A DNA stretch of 64,000 bases. Origin: Lophius americanus (taxonomy: Eukaryota; Chordata; Actinopteri; Lophiiformes; Lophiidae). Below, piece by piece: positions 23,706 through 36,007 of this stretch. Within the stretch, counting starts at the first letter, position 1. The number at the start of each line of letters is the position of its first letter. Under the pieces are notes generated by a model, which had not been told where the DNA came from, ran no database searches, and saw nothing but the letters and a program-made list of their open reading frames with translations. A program made the translations under genes and the position numbers. The stretch covers positions 6,277,001 to 6,341,000 of the forward strand of contig JBBDHG010000043.1 in NCBI GenBank assembly GCA_037951165.1. Direction: 5' to 3'.

Positions 23706-25350
23706 CTGTAACAGCAAGGGATGCATTTGGATGTAATCATTATAATTCAAAATATAACTTAATAAGTAGTATTTTATCAGTTTCTACACCTGTTATAATT
23801 ACATTTATTTGTTGTGATACCAGCTTCTGAATTACAGTCAGGAATCCCAACATCCTGCCACCTGTCAGGCGGGCGGCCAATCACTGCAGACCTTTAATTC
23901 CACGGTAGGAAAAGACTGCAAAACAACAACATCATCGCGGGAACTCGGAAATGAAGCGCGACCACGAGGACTGAACCCAGCTCCGACATCTGCACAGGAC
24001 GCCAGCTCGTCACGTGCCGATGAGAAATTTATCAACGAATGTTGTCAGATACTGGCAGCAAACCAAAGTCATTCATGCCCCCCAGCTTCTAATCTCCTCA
24101 TTCGGCCTTCCTCGTTTGAAGGATTATAAGTATTTATTCTAAGCAGAGGGAGAAACCCTCCCCTGATATCAGGCACTCTGAAATGAAAGCCCGATTCACA
24201 AACACAAGCTGGCGGCACACATTCATAATTTCCCCCCCCCGATGGCGACACGTGTTGATCCGCCTCTGAATTCTCCCTTCAGGGATTAGCAGTCGACATG
24301 AGATTTGTGCTCCACTCCTCTCTCCTTTAATTCAGATTTTTAGACCGGTGTTGTGCCGACATAGCTGACACTGGAGAATTTAATGAGATGGAGGCTTGTA
24401 GCGTAAGTGACCCTCTCTTTGGAGCGGTGCCATCATTTTAACCCCTTTTTTAACTCCAGCGCTCGGCTTTTGTCGGATTCTCAATTAGAGGACGCAGCAG
24501 CTGGGACCCCGAAGTGGATTTGAACAGCTATAAAGGTCTATGTGTGCTTTTAGTTTGTGGAATAGCATTAGTGTGACCTTTGCGAGCAGTTGATCGTCCG
24601 TCACAGCTTCCATTCATGGAGCGAGGAGGGCTTAATGGCCACAGACGCCACATGTTTAACAGATCAACAATAAAAAGGAGGATTAAAAAAGAGGCTGTTA
24701 TGTTTTCTTTGTGAGCGGAATGTCTCGCTGCTCACAATCTATCGGCTGTTTTAGAAGAATAGTAATTGTTTTGTAACTTTAACAGCCTCCAGTGTTGCTT
24801 CAATTAATTTCCTGTTTTTATAGTTCCAATATTTAGTTGTTTTGGCCTTGTGGGGTTGAGGGTGTTGGGGGTCGAGTGGGATTTTACAAATGTTTTCCTT
24901 TTGGTGGAAATTTTTTACGCATGAAAAGTCCTAAATAAAGTTTTTTTTTTAGCATTTATGTAAATTATACTTATGGTGGGTCCAAGCTGCTGGGCCATGA
25001 ACCGGCACTGGTAGGATCCTACTGGGAGGTTTGCCCTGACCAGATATCAAACCAGCATCAGGCTGTTCAAAAGGGAAGGACATGTTTCCGCTAATCAATC
25101 CAACTGGATTCGTGACAGTAACCGAGGAGCAGCTAATGCAAAGACGCCTCTGAGACAATCCAGCGCAAAGGTGCAGGGTGTTAGATGCATGCTGGGATGT
25201 CACACAAGAAAAGGCCAACCAAGAGTCTGCGATGGTTCACGGAAATTCTAAATTTAGCTACAAGTGTGCTTAGTCGCGACAGCCGCTGTAGAACATGAGA
25301 AAAGAGTATAATAACAAATTTTTACTTTCACTAAAAAAAACATACATAAA
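23706..25350. other. Mostly unique intergenic sequence, possible regulatory DNA
   Basis: 23860-24740 has few recognisable repeats, mixed base composition and homeodomain-type ATTA/TAAT words. No open frame of note. It has the look of conserved noncoding sequence, but this cannot be tested without another species. 24945-25220 has an 89-codon open frame on the minus strand with no recognisable product. Confidence 0.3.
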
Positions 25351-25353
25351 TGA

Positions 25354-25533
25354 CATGATCATTTTCACGTTATAAGGTTTTATGTTTTTATATAATTTCC
25401 ATGTTATAAGGGTTTAAGTTTTTACATGATAATTGTCACGTTATAAGGTTTAACGTTTTCACATGATCGTTTTCAACTTATAAGGTTTACGTCTTTACGC
25501 GATCATTTTCACGTTAAAGGTTTTACGTTTTCC
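25354..25533. repeat. Degenerate ~36-bp tandem repeat, five units
   Basis: Units begin near 25354, 25390, 25425, 25462 and 25499, following the pattern CATGATCATTTTCACGTTAT then AAGGTTTTACGTTTTTA. They have diverged by several substitutions each. Confidence 0.85.
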
Positions 25534-25539
25534 CATTTT

Positions 25540-28390
25540 TAGCACATACAGTAATAATAATAATGACAATATCCTCTAAGTTAAACATGGCAAAATAAAA
25601 AAATAGAAAGGAGCAGGAGAAGAAAGGAACATCTGCAAGAGAAGCTACTTCTCTTCTTGGTTCTTGATGCAGAGGAGTCCAGTCCTAAAAGGCATATGGT
25701 TCAGAACCCCCAAACTTCCAGGCCTCTGATAGGTCCCCCTACTTGAGGAAGACACATGCCATCTCCAATGGTTAGTGGAGGTGGGGGGGTTGAGAAAGAG
25801 ATATTTATATATTCTGTTCAGAAATGATGCAGCCTGGTTTCAGCCATGTTTCTGGTTCTGCAACAATATTTGTAATAAATTAGTCTGAGGTGCAAAAAAC
25901 CTCAGACCCCCGGTGCGAATCCGAAAACCTCCCTGAATGGTTTTTCAACCACTGCAGCTTAATGTTCTTCCTCATGACCCTCAAACTTTGAGGGAAGGTA
26001 CCGCTTTTCGTTTTCCTCTCAGTCGTTCCGGGGGAACATTCCAGGATGGACCAGAACTGCTCAGGACATAATCCCTCTGTAACGTGAAAACAGGCCCGGA
26101 TCATGTCAGTGGGAAGACCAGATGTCACTGGCAGCAATTACAAAAGGATGAGCTGTTGAGAAGCCCCCTAGCCCCGCCCCAGCACACACACAGCCCCCCT
26201 CCTTACTGCTTGAATCACATCCAGCGGGCTCAGGGTGCTGAGATCCTCGCTGGATTGAAGCCACAGCTGTTTTTTGCTGATTCAGACATTAAATTAAATA
26301 TCAAAAATCGCCGTGTCAGCATTATGTGAAAGTTTTAATAAACACAGCTCGTGCGGAGTGTCGGTTCAGTGTGAATGTTTCCTGAGCAATTATGTCCAAA
26401 AATTTCGCAAGAGGACTTGTTGAAATTGTTACGACGTTCCAATTTAAAGTTTCAGTCCCTCAGTCAAATGTAAATAAGAAAAATTAAGGCTGTGGTCTAA
26501 ATTCAAAAACACCGGACCGGAGCCGGCGATATTTTTTAACTCATCAATGGAACTGGCTGGAAGTTATGCAACCAGCTATGTTTGTTTGTGGGTTGTTTAC
26601 ATGATTACTGAGAAGTCATTAACCCTTTATTCACATCCTCTTTCACACCATAAATGTCCTCGTCGTTAAACTGCCATAAAATACTTTTAGTTTATTCTAC
26701 ACTTTTATTGAATTTAAATTTTTTTTCTTCAGTCCTGATCATAACCATATAAATATTATTTTCAAGATTTCATCCCTCTGACTATGTATTTTTCTACACT
26801 ATGCCAAATTAAAAAAAATACAAAAAGTAATTTGACTAAATATTAAGTCATTTTTTACACTTTCTTTTTTAAATAACGTAGATTAAGATGATCCTCACTT
26901 TGCAAGACATAAATTCACATTCCTGAAACCATAAATTTTTTTTTTTTATTATTTAAGGCTTTTATTGCCTTAAGGATTTTATTCAACATTAGTCCTGATA
27001 ATATCCATCAACTAGAAGTTCATATTCATTATTTTAACACCTTGCTACTGTGAAGCATCTGGTTGTTTTTTTGTCTCTCTCAGATGACAAAAAATTTAAA
27101 AAATATATTTTTCAATATTTAATTTTATCAGTATTTTTTATTACTATTAAATAAAATAATATTACGATTGTATTTAATCATTCATTCCTTATCAACCGCT
27201 TATCCTGTTCAGGATCGCTAAAGGTTATCGAGCTTGATTAGCACGGAATTTATTTTCCCTATGCGACAAACAATAGAAAATCTTAACCTTCCAATAGAAA
27301 TATGTAGCCTAACAAACCGCGATGGTGTCAGTGTGATTAAATAAAAAATGGCCGTATCAATGGGATTGAAAGGGGATGTTTTTATTGCTAAGCTGGTATT
27401 TTAAGGTTGTGAAATGGGACATAACGCCTGAATAGATAAACTACAGGCATCAAATAGAAACAAAAATAAAGCAAAAGTTTTTTTGCTTTATTTTAACATG
27501 ATTCCACTGTACATATGCTTAGAAATTTATCACAATCCAGTTTATCTAGTTTAAGTTGTAAACTTATTGTACATTCCATTATCTTAAAACATTTATTTTG
27601 TGATTGCCTTGTAACCAACCATTTAGCAGTTTTAATATGACTCCTCATCATCGACCGTTTTAGGTTCAGAAGAGTCATCAGCCACCACCACCACCACCAC
27701 CAGTGTCTTGACTGCAGTGGAGATTTATCCCTGGTGGAGATGCTTTTCGATTCCTGAAAAGATTGAGCCTCATTGATTTTCCAAACTGACTATTTATCAC
27801 ATATCCTCTCCTAATTGAAATGGTTCTTCTGTCAAATTGGATTCCTCTTTATGGACCCTTATCTGATATAATAGTTTAAACATCTTTTATGCAGGAGAGT
27901 TGTTCTTAGACTGATTGATGTGTCTCTGAGGAACGTTCATTATCAGGCTTTTGTTGTGTTTTTTCTGCTGATTTCATTTAGTTCTGCTAATGAGGCTGGC
28001 CGAGGTATGCAATCCCCGAGTGCTTTCTAATTAAATTATCTGACTACACCTTCAGTTGAAAGCAAAATGATCCAACCCCAAACTGTGGTTGATAAGGTCT
28101 ATTTGACAAATATACTAAATATCTGTTTGCAAACCAGAGCAGCTCTAATACAGACAACAGAAGTGTTTTTTTTACCTGATATGTAACACAAAATGCTGTT
28201 TTTACTGACGACTGTAGCATCACTGATTCCAGCTTTAATGACCCATGTCTGCAGCTCTTTGTAGAGACCATTAAAACGTGATGCACCAACTTCTGACAGC
28301 ATTCCTGAGGAAAAAAACCTTCCGGTTCTGGAATATTTATGGGTTTAAGTGCAGCTACCAGAGGTTTTCTGGTGGGTGTGAAGGCTGCTC
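25540..28390. other. Intergenic DNA with scattered repeat pieces
   Basis: No gene recognised. 27183-27240 (TTATCAACCGCTTATCCTGT) is a fragment of the common fish repeat also present at 60355. 27660-27705 carries a copy of the recurring GGTGGCYGATGACTC motif, inverted. 27710-28040 is unique and rich in ATTA words. Confidence 0.4.
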
Positions 28391-28394
28391 TAGT

Positions 28395-28475
28395 GCACAT
28401 AGCACTTTGAGATTTGATCCAAATGTAAAGTGCATTATAAATTAAATGTATTATTATTATTATTATAGTGTTCAA
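28395..28475 (-). repeat. Interspersed repeat fragment, inverse of 14490-14620
   Basis: AGCACTTTGAGATTTGATCC then AAATGTAAAGTGCATTATAA and a (TTA)n run is the exact type of sequence seen inverted at 14495-14575. Confidence 0.65.
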
Positions 28476-28479
28476 GGAC

Positions 28480-29325
28480 TTGGTCAATGTGAGCCGAACC
28501 AAAGTGGACTTTGAGGTCTCCTTGAGATTGTTTTCCTTATGGAATATCCAGTAACATTCAAGCTTCAGACTCATCAAGGATTACATTTTTATTCTAGGAT
28601 ATTCTAGAAATAGACATTCTAGAATGCTTCTTTCTAGAAAGAAAATGTCATTCTTGAGGAGCCAAAAGATTGATGGAATAAATTTTACCTTCTTTGCACT
28701 GAAGAACAAAACAAAGAAACACTACAGCATCAGCGCGCCACCGCTATGCTTCACTGTGGGTAGGGTGTCCTTTTCGACTTCATGTTGTTTTTTCCTCCTC
28801 AAGACGTGTCAGAATCAAAATCAGAAAACAGTTTATTGTAAAAGTAAGTCTCACAAGGAATTTGAGATGGCATCTTGTTGCAAAGCATGCAGTAAACAAA
28901 ATGGACAAATATACATCATTTAGACAATCAATATAGGAAAAGCAAACTTGGCAGAAAGCAGATCAAATTACGTCATATACATGCTGTATATGAATACATT
29001 CATAGATAGAAAGTGGAAGTGCAGTTATGCAGAATCAACAGAGGAAATAAATAGATTCATTTTCTCAGATGTGTATGTTATTCCAGCAGAAACCTGGCAA
29101 ATGTCCTGTGTGTGTGTGTGGGATGACGTCTCGATAAGAGGGTTCATGTAAGGCATCAGTACTGATTGCACATTAATAAAGGTATAAAAAGGGCCGGGAG
29201 TGATCATCTTCTCCGTGGTAATCATCCATGATGGTTTACATTATAACACAGGCCTAATGAAGAGAGGATTCCATGTCTTCAAGTTTTCAGCAGAACGTGC
29301 GCCAACAAACATATAACCTACATTC
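28480..29325. other. Intergenic DNA, no gene recognised
   Basis: A 99-codon and a 67-codon open frame occur but neither has a recognisable domain or splice context. A short CTAGAAT-rich patch (28595-28640) has several overlapping copies of TCTAGAA. Confidence 0.4.
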
Positions 29326-29722
29326 ATTGATCAGCCATAACAATATAACCACCCAGGTTACCATGGCACCTCTGGGATATATTAGTCAGTAAGTAAACAT
29401 TTCGTCCTGAAATTCACAAGTTGGAAGCAGGAAACATTTAGTAAAACGTGTGACTTCGTCTGGAGCCAAAAGATGAATGGGTCACAGCTTCTCCTGAACT
29501 GCAGGACTTGCTGGGTGTTCCTTTTCTGCAGTAGGTGGTACTTTACTTACCAAAGCATTGTAAGGAGGGGGAGGAGGCCTTATTGTCGGATCCAACAGTA
29601 GGGTTACTGTAGCACAAACCATTGAAAGGGTTGATGCCGGTTCTGATAGACAGGTGTCGGAACACAAAAGGACAGCACAGAGCTGTTTTGGCAGTAAGTG
29701 GTTTTAATGTTATGGCTGATCT
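29326..29722 (+). mobile_element. Internally deleted Tc1-like element with both terminal repeats
   Basis: The left end is ATTGATCAGCCATAAC and the right end, in reverse, AGATCAGCCATAACATTAAA. The interior starts as the normal leader and transposase N-terminus (TTGGAAGCAGGAAAC, then the CTGCAGGACTTGCTGGGTGT tract, then ACTGTAGCACAAACCATTGA), then jumps to the last bases of the transposase (CAGAGCTGTTTTGGCAG). About 400 bp remain of an element normally well over 1 kb. It is non-autonomous. Confidence 0.8.
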
Positions 29723-29724
29723 TG

Positions 29725-32020
29725 TATATAACCTTTTTTTTTTTCAATTAAGTGTACAGTCCAAAAACAACTAAGCAAAAAAAAATAAAAATACTGATTC
29801 ATGTATCACTAAAGACCAAATATAACAAATCAAATGCTAAACATTGCTACAAGCTTTTATTTTGAAATAAATTATCTGTAAAGTTATATATAATGTATAT
29901 CTCATTGTATTCTGTGGGTTAAGTTCCCATTACCTTTCAAAACTACTTCTGAATTTACCCATCACACCCTAGTTTAAACCATCAAATAAAGCAACATTGA
30001 GTTTAAATGTGTATTCCGCGCACACGCACACAGAAAACTCAACAGAAAGAGAAACCAGACGAGGCGCACTTTAGAGGTAACAACCCGCAACGTATTCTCC
30101 TCACACGTAGGGCGTCGGCTGTTTACCTAGCGGCCAGACACTACTGAGGAATCCAATCACGTTCCTGCCTATTCATGCAGAAACTGCTCTCTAGAAATAA
30201 CAAATTTAAAGTGTCAAAAGGTGGAAGCAAATTGGGTTCGTGGCTACATTTTTATTGGCATGGGAATAAATTTGATAGCTGGTATTTATTACCGGTGGTT
30301 TCCCTAACTATCCAGCCTCGGTGTGAATAATGAAACATGCAAGTCATCTTTTGGTGTCAGTGATGGGGTTTTAGGTTTTGAACAGGAGCTCCTCCTGGGG
30401 GGCAAAGGTCAGGCTTCAAAATTCTTCTTTTATAATTAGCTCCATTTTCCCATTGTTTGTATCAGACGTTGTCGACCCGCTCCTCAAGGGACTAGATCTA
30501 ATTAAACCCCTCTGGAATTTCTTCAGACTGCAGACGACTGCAGCTTCGTATGGAGATAACCAGTTTACCTTCAGGCAGCCAGGTACACATATCAATGAGA
30601 TGTCTGCACATCGCTTTCTCCAAACCTTATCTTGAAAAACTTTCCAAATTAAAAGCACAAATCTAAAACTCAATCGGATTCATTTAATTCGGCTTCATTT
30701 TCGCTGGCTATCTTGTATAACAAGACCTGTTTTGACATTGCTGTGTACATCACAACATCAACTCTCATCTGCCAGGAGCAGCTTCCTGCCTGGCAGATGC
30801 TTCATGTTCTGCTTCAGGGAAAAGAGGAAGCGCAAGGCTGACTTGCTCTAATCAGACGACCACAGGCGAGTAGATGAGGATTAATTAAAATTGAACCCCA
30901 AATCCGGCATCGCCTTCTCGGAGCCGAAAGGCAGAACTCAAAGCATCCTGAAAATCTGCTGACAGATTGAGGAAACCTCATCATTGCAGGAAAATGTATA
31001 TAAATTATTTTCCTCTCTTTCTTTTCTTCCTGTTTATTTTTCTTTTTCTGTATTTTTTATTAGATTTTTATACTGTTTTTTGGGGATTATGTGCTATGTG
31101 TCTTTACGTTTATACATTTTTAACAGATTTAACAAGATTGTTTCAGTAGAAAGTGTTTATTGGGTCATATGCAGAGAAAATATTTCAATATGTTGTAGTG
31201 TGTATGACTGTATGTGATCAATAAAGGATTAATTCTTCTTTTTCTTAATAAATCTGAGTTTATTGTACTCATTGGCTGAGAGGTGTAGGCAAAAACAAAT
31301 CTTCCTTCATTCACCTTTACTCAAGAATATAGTCCCTTGTTGTTGTTCTTTTTATGGAATATTGTTAACACAATTATCCATAGTGTCTTCATTTCGGACC
31401 ACGTTCCATTTTCTGTGTTTGGGGATTGGGAATACCTAAATAAAGTAAAGCTAATAAGCAGCTGTTTTTTATGGTATGTTTCTGAGTCCCTGAGGGGAAA
31501 CAGCCATGTGTTCCATTCACCGGCATAACCCGAGCTCCTGCAGGAAGCCCCTGTTTAATGAGGCCCGGCTCCTCCTACCCCATGAAACTGACCATTAAGG
31601 AAACAAAATGGCCGTTTGGTCACCATATTTGTCAAATCTTGCTCAAAGTCATGGGATGGGGATGTTCAGTAAAGAGGAGATGAGGAAAATGAAAATTAAT
31701 AGAATAAAGTTGGAAATACACCAAGGTATAAGTTTTTAATGTTTACCAAAGCATAAAACTCATGAAAATAAAGATGTTTAAATGATAATCTCTTCTCATT
31801 ATTATCTTCTTAAATACCTGCTGGAACAACATACTTTGCAATTTTTGAATAAGAAGTTATGGGATGTGATAAAAAAAAATAGCATTAACTTGCTATAATA
31901 GCAAACAATCAACAATAATTGGTGAATGGTTCAATATATTCGTTATTTTATTTGAAAGGCAAGACATATATATATATAGATGAAACTGCTATGGGTGTAT
32001 GGTAAAGATGACCCAAGGAT
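29725..32020. other. Intergenic DNA, possibly with unique regulatory stretches
   Basis: 29740-30000 and 31000-31300 are A/T-rich with no feature. 30060-30980 is more mixed in composition with no recognised repeat. No coding exon with a convincing product was found. Confidence 0.4.
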
Positions 32021-32021
32021 A

Positions 32022-32200
32022 TGTTAAAGGTCAAGTGTGTAAAATTTGGCTGTGGGGAGGCGTTACAGGCTATCCTTTTAGCTGTGTTGACTCCTTCTCC
32101 TTCCCTTTGAGGCTGCAGGGAAGGAGGCTAGCGACTGAGCCGAATTGAATCCTCCGGATTCTACATCTAAATGTTTCATGAGTATTCATGTTCGGTGTGA
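32022..32200 (+). mobile_element. Fragment of the TTAAAGGTGCAGTGTGTA-type MITE
   Basis: TTAAAGGTCAAGTGTGTAAA then ATTTGGCTGTGG resembles the left terminus of the copy at 752-1146. The other end is not clear. Confidence 0.4.
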
Positions 32201-32249
32201 AGGAGAGGATTGGCACTCACTATATTCACACTGTGAGAAAAATGTGGCC

Positions 32250-32570
32250 CAGCTCAAATTGTTTGCTCATACATGACTTTTCGTAGACCAGTTCTCCACT
32301 TGTCTGAAGGTTGGTGGTTTGATCCCTGGCCACTGCAGTCCACATGTCGATGTGTCTTTGAGCAAGATACTGAACCCCATGTTGCTCCCAATGGCTGTTC
32401 CATCGGTGTGTGAATGATGGTGTGAATGGTTACCGCTCCTGATGAGCATGTGGCCCCTTGCATGACAGAATGTCTGTTTGAATGTTGACTTGTGTTGTAA
32501 GAGTGCTTTGACTGGTCAAGAAGATTAGAAAAGCGTTGTGTAAGTACAGTCCATTTACCATTAAAAACAC
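32250..32570 (+). repeat. SINE-like element with a tRNA-type B box
   Basis: GGTTGGTGGTTTGATCCCTG resembles a Pol III B box. It is followed by GCAGTCCACATGTCGATGTG, TGAACCCCATGTTGCTCCCA and a 3' end GTGTAAGTACAGTCCATTTA. This order is that of a very common teleost interspersed repeat. The open frames across it are not genes. Confidence 0.65.
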
Positions 32571-33188
32571 TATTTGGCATCTTTTCAGCCCACATATCGA
32601 TATTTAAGACTTATTTCTTAGCTAATATAAACACAGCAATTCTTATTTTCAGCTCATTTTGCACTTATAAAAACATTGCTATGAATATAAAACTCAGTTT
32701 CTTCTAGGAGATCCCCTTCTATAAATTAATCACAGATACAAATGAATCACATGACACTAATAATGGTAATGGTGATGGGGGTCCCCCCAAATCAAATTGT
32801 GTTCCGAGCCTCCTGAAGGTCTGGCCCAGCTATGGACTTCAACCTTATCTGGGGAAATATCAATAGTTCAACTGATCAACCTTGCCACCCTCCTGAGGTG
32901 ATTCTGATTGTTGCTGTAGGTCCAGTCGATAACAATCATGAGATTTTTCACTCTAGTGCAACATTGCTGCGTTTGCACAATTGGACTGTTAATGTCGGAG
33001 CTGTTGCAGGAAGCAGGGAACCTTCAGCTAAAGGTGAGGAAAACAGGGCGTCTCTCTGTTGACACTATGGCTGCACATACGTACAAAAATATATACGAGT
33101 CAAGCTATGTTAGCAAAATGTTACTAGTAGTGACAGGAGGGATCCCATTTGGACATTTGCACAAATAATGATATTGAAAGGATGCAAA

Positions 33189-33560
33189 AAGTTAAGCTGT
33201 TATTGTTGTTGTTAGAACACCGTGTTAAACTAGGGCTATGCTGCCATCCCTGATAGCAAGGGTGTAGCCCATACCCCTGCGTTGTACTCTTTGCCTGTTC
33301 AGGGGTCACCAGAACGGGCCATCTTATCCGCATATTGATTTGGCATAGGTTTTAACATCTGATGCCCCACCTGACCCAATCTCCCTCCCTACAATTTATC
33401 CGGGCTTGGGACCGGAAACTAGATTTGGCCAGGTTGGCTGGTACTCCTAAGGACCTTGGCTAAAAGTCCACACTGGATTTCAGCCACACCCTCTTTAAAC
33501 TGGGATTTGTACCCCAGTCTCCTGGTACCAAAGTCAGTGGTGTAACCCACCGAGCTATCC
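33189..33560 (-). repeat. tRNA-derived SINE
   Basis: Read on the minus strand it begins GGATAGCTCGGTGGGTTACA (A box) and has GGGGTACAAATCCCAG (B box), then a body including GGACCTTAGGAGTACC-type sequence and TGGTGACCCCTGAACAGG, ending in a TAACAACAACAATAACAGC tail. The box spacing fits a tRNA head followed by an unrelated body. Confidence 0.75.
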
Positions 33561-33639
33561 AGCTGACTTGGCGTTGTACAAGCCATGCCTGATTCTAAAA
33601 ATGTTTTTTGTAAAAACAAAGACAAGAAAAAAGAGAAAA

Positions 33640-33870
33640 TGTTAACTTTTAGAATAAAATATGATACATAGATCTCCTCGAGTTCTATCTCCTCAAGTTG
33701 ATTCATAAACACCAATATTTGATTAGTCCGAACAAACAGTTAAGAAGTTATGTAAAAAAAAAACTGTGTTTTTCATAAAAGAGCTCCCGCTAGTGAGTAA
33801 AATCAAAACATTTAGAGTAAAATATGTCATATACAAGATAAATCTCCTCTAGTGGATTCATTCATTGTGG
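33640..33870 (+). repeat. Dispersed ~200-bp-unit repeat, copy
   Basis: Carries AGATCTCCTCGAGTTC.., TTGATTCATAAACACCAA, GCTCCCGCTAGTGAGTAAAA and a second start AGATAAATCTCCTCTAG. The block order matches 13040 and 35275. Confidence 0.55.
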
Positions 33871-33879
33871 ATTTGCGTG

Positions 33880-35240
33880 AGTGACCCGACTCAAACAATC
33901 CCACCATGACATTTTTTCAAATGGAGACCAAAGGTTTGGTCAAGCCAGAATACTATCCCACTGCACACTCAGGCCACAGTTACTACTCTGATCACCCCAT
34001 TATCTTAACCTTTTACACATGCTAGGTAACATTTACCAGCTTCACGGTGTTGAGCATCAACTGATAAGCATCATGTTCATCAGCAGCTGTCTCTTCAAAT
34101 ATGATTCTCTTCATTCATCTAGTTGCTTCAAGCAGCCGGTTCTCCTCATACCCATTTCAACCCATCCCTCAATATGGTCAACCTCATCATTCATCAGTCT
34201 CAGCAGAGTCATTAGCCGCCACCGCCAACATCCAGACTCCAAAGTGGGGACATGCTGTACCTCAGGACAGAGACCCTTCCTCTCCTCCTTTTGGCCATGA
34301 GTCTGGATCTAAGGGGATAATATCTTCCCATATCATCCTGCTGAGTGTGAGTGTGTGAGTGTGTGAATGCTTGAGTGTGTGAGTGTGAGAGTGCGAGAGA
34401 GCGTGTGTGTTTATGATGAGTATGTATCTGTGGAGAGGGGGAGAAGGGTTTTCCTCACCTCTGCTGGCGACACATACTCATCTCATCATCTCCAGCTGTT
34501 GTTAAAGCCTCAGATTTGGCTGACCTTAGCATATCTGCCCATCTCTCGCTCCAAGCTGTGATTCTGTCCTGGAAACGAGCCAGCACTCAATCACAGTGGA
34601 GGATAAAAAAAATAAAAAAAATCCCAAATCCCCTCAGAGCCGATGGCTCGGGGACTTTACCACCATATTATTATTATTATTATTTGCACGTCCACACCGC
34701 CCTGTATGTGTTCAGATGGCTGCAAAATCCTGTTCTTATCTCATCTTATCAGCCTGTATTTTCTGCACTAACTAACAGCAGTGTTAGAGACAGAGGCATT
34801 CCTATATCATACCTTATTTAAAAAAAAAAAAAACCTCTTTATGTTTTTGGCATAAAACAGCAGATAAATGAAGTGTTGCTGTTAAGTATTGTCGTGGGAT
34901 CCCTCAAGTCAACATTTTTACCTCAATTCATGCATTTTTCTATTCTATTTATATTCAAATTTTTGGCTGCTTCTGTGAAAGATCTGGACCAATATTGCAT
35001 TTCCTATCAAACAAAGGCTGTCAACATACAAATATAAAGTCGGTCCGAAAGAAACGGCAGGAAGGGGGAGGGTTGAGGTAAAACATAAGTCCGTCCGTCT
35101 TAAAGCAGGATTCCTTAGAGCCCAGCTGACCTCTGAGCACAAAGAGCTCAAACAATTAGAATCAGGGTTAGGCTTAGTTACATCTTTAAACTAGTACACA
35201 GTTTACTAGTACACTGTCTTTGAAAATAAGGGACTATCCC
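33880..35240. other. Intergenic DNA with one copy of the recurring ~75-bp motif
   Basis: 34170-34250 holds an inverted copy of the GGTGGCYGATGACTCTGCTG motif. (ATT)n at 34665-34685 and a poly-A at 34818-34833. No gene recognised. Confidence 0.4.
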
Positions 35241-35244
35241 AGAA

Positions 35245-35480
35245 AAGCCCCCAATCCCCTGCATTCAACAAGCAATCCCCCTGATTGAACACCTCAAATT
35301 AAATGTGAAGTCATAAAAAACTCCTCCTGGTGGATAAAATATGAGCTGTTAGAGTATAATATGATATAAATAAGATAGATATTCTAGGGTTGATTCATAC
35401 ACAACAAATTTGAAGTAAACCGGACGAACAGAGTTATATCCAAACAAGAAAAAAAGCCTATTTTGAGAATAAATAAAAAA
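35245..35480 (+). repeat. Dispersed ~200-bp-unit repeat, copy with terminus
   Basis: The edge CCCCCAATCCCCTGCATTCA then ACAAGCAATCCCCCTGATTG is the inverse of 17035-17095, followed by CTCCTCCTGGTGGATAAAAT and an ACAAATTTGAAGTAAACCGG block. This links the edge sequence to the repeat unit at a second locus. Confidence 0.6.
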
Positions 35481-35689
35481 AATGTGGACGGAATTTCTCA
35501 TTTAATTTGAGGAGGGATTTACGGGGATTACTTTACAACTCAGGGGGTCGAAAGCTCAATATTTGTTTTTTAATCATCCCCTAATAAATAAATATTTATA
35601 GCAACTGTTTGTGAAGTGCATTTTTTAAAATTATATCTATATTTAACATGATTTGTATTTCTGTTTAAACGCGGAGGTAATCTCGTTAC

Positions 35690-36001
35690 ATTGCTCTGTG
35701 CCTCGACTCTGAGGGGGGGGCTGGAGACGCGCAGCGTCAGCAGATCTGCGCTCACAGCGCAGCGGCTACTTTTTCCGCACAGGAACCCACAGACGCTCAG
35801 AGTCGACCCGAATTCTATCCGTTCTGCTGAAGCAATAATCCTGGAACTCCCAGTAGGTGTCCGGAGGGGAAAGTAATTCTGAGAAGGACGGACAGGATTG
35901 ATGTTGGACACAGGAGAGGAGACTGTCCCGGATAGTGATGCGCGCGCTCCTCTGGAGGTAGAAGCCACTGTGCGATGTTTCCTCCGCTGGAGCTGCTACT
36001 G
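35690..36001 (+). promoter_or_regulatory. GC-rich candidate promoter/first exon ending in a splice donor
   Basis: A CpG-containing block (GACGCGCAGCGTCAGC, GCGCTCACAGCGCAGCGG, GATGCGCGCGCTCC) in AT-rich surroundings. It ends GCTGCTACTG before GTGAGT (36002-36007), a consensus donor on the plus strand. It could be a remote 5' noncoding exon of lingo4, 25 kb downstream, or of an unannotated transcript. A short open frame (MFPPLELLL) just before the donor could also be coding. Confidence 0.35.
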
Positions 36002-36007
36002 GTGAGT

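Noticed and set aside
24949..25218. 89-codon minus-strand frame
   Set aside because: No recognised motif, no neighbouring exons, and no splice signals with matching phase were seen.
28044..28577. 177-codon minus-strand open frame
   Set aside because: No recognisable domain, crosses an interspersed repeat with (TTA)n, and has no splice or codon-use support.
32254..32595. 113-codon minus-strand frame
   Set aside because: Lies inside a SINE-like repeat with a Pol III B box.
33419..33560. True tRNA gene at the SINE head
   Set aside because: A and B boxes are present, but the head continues directly into a SINE body and does not fold as a complete tRNA by eye.
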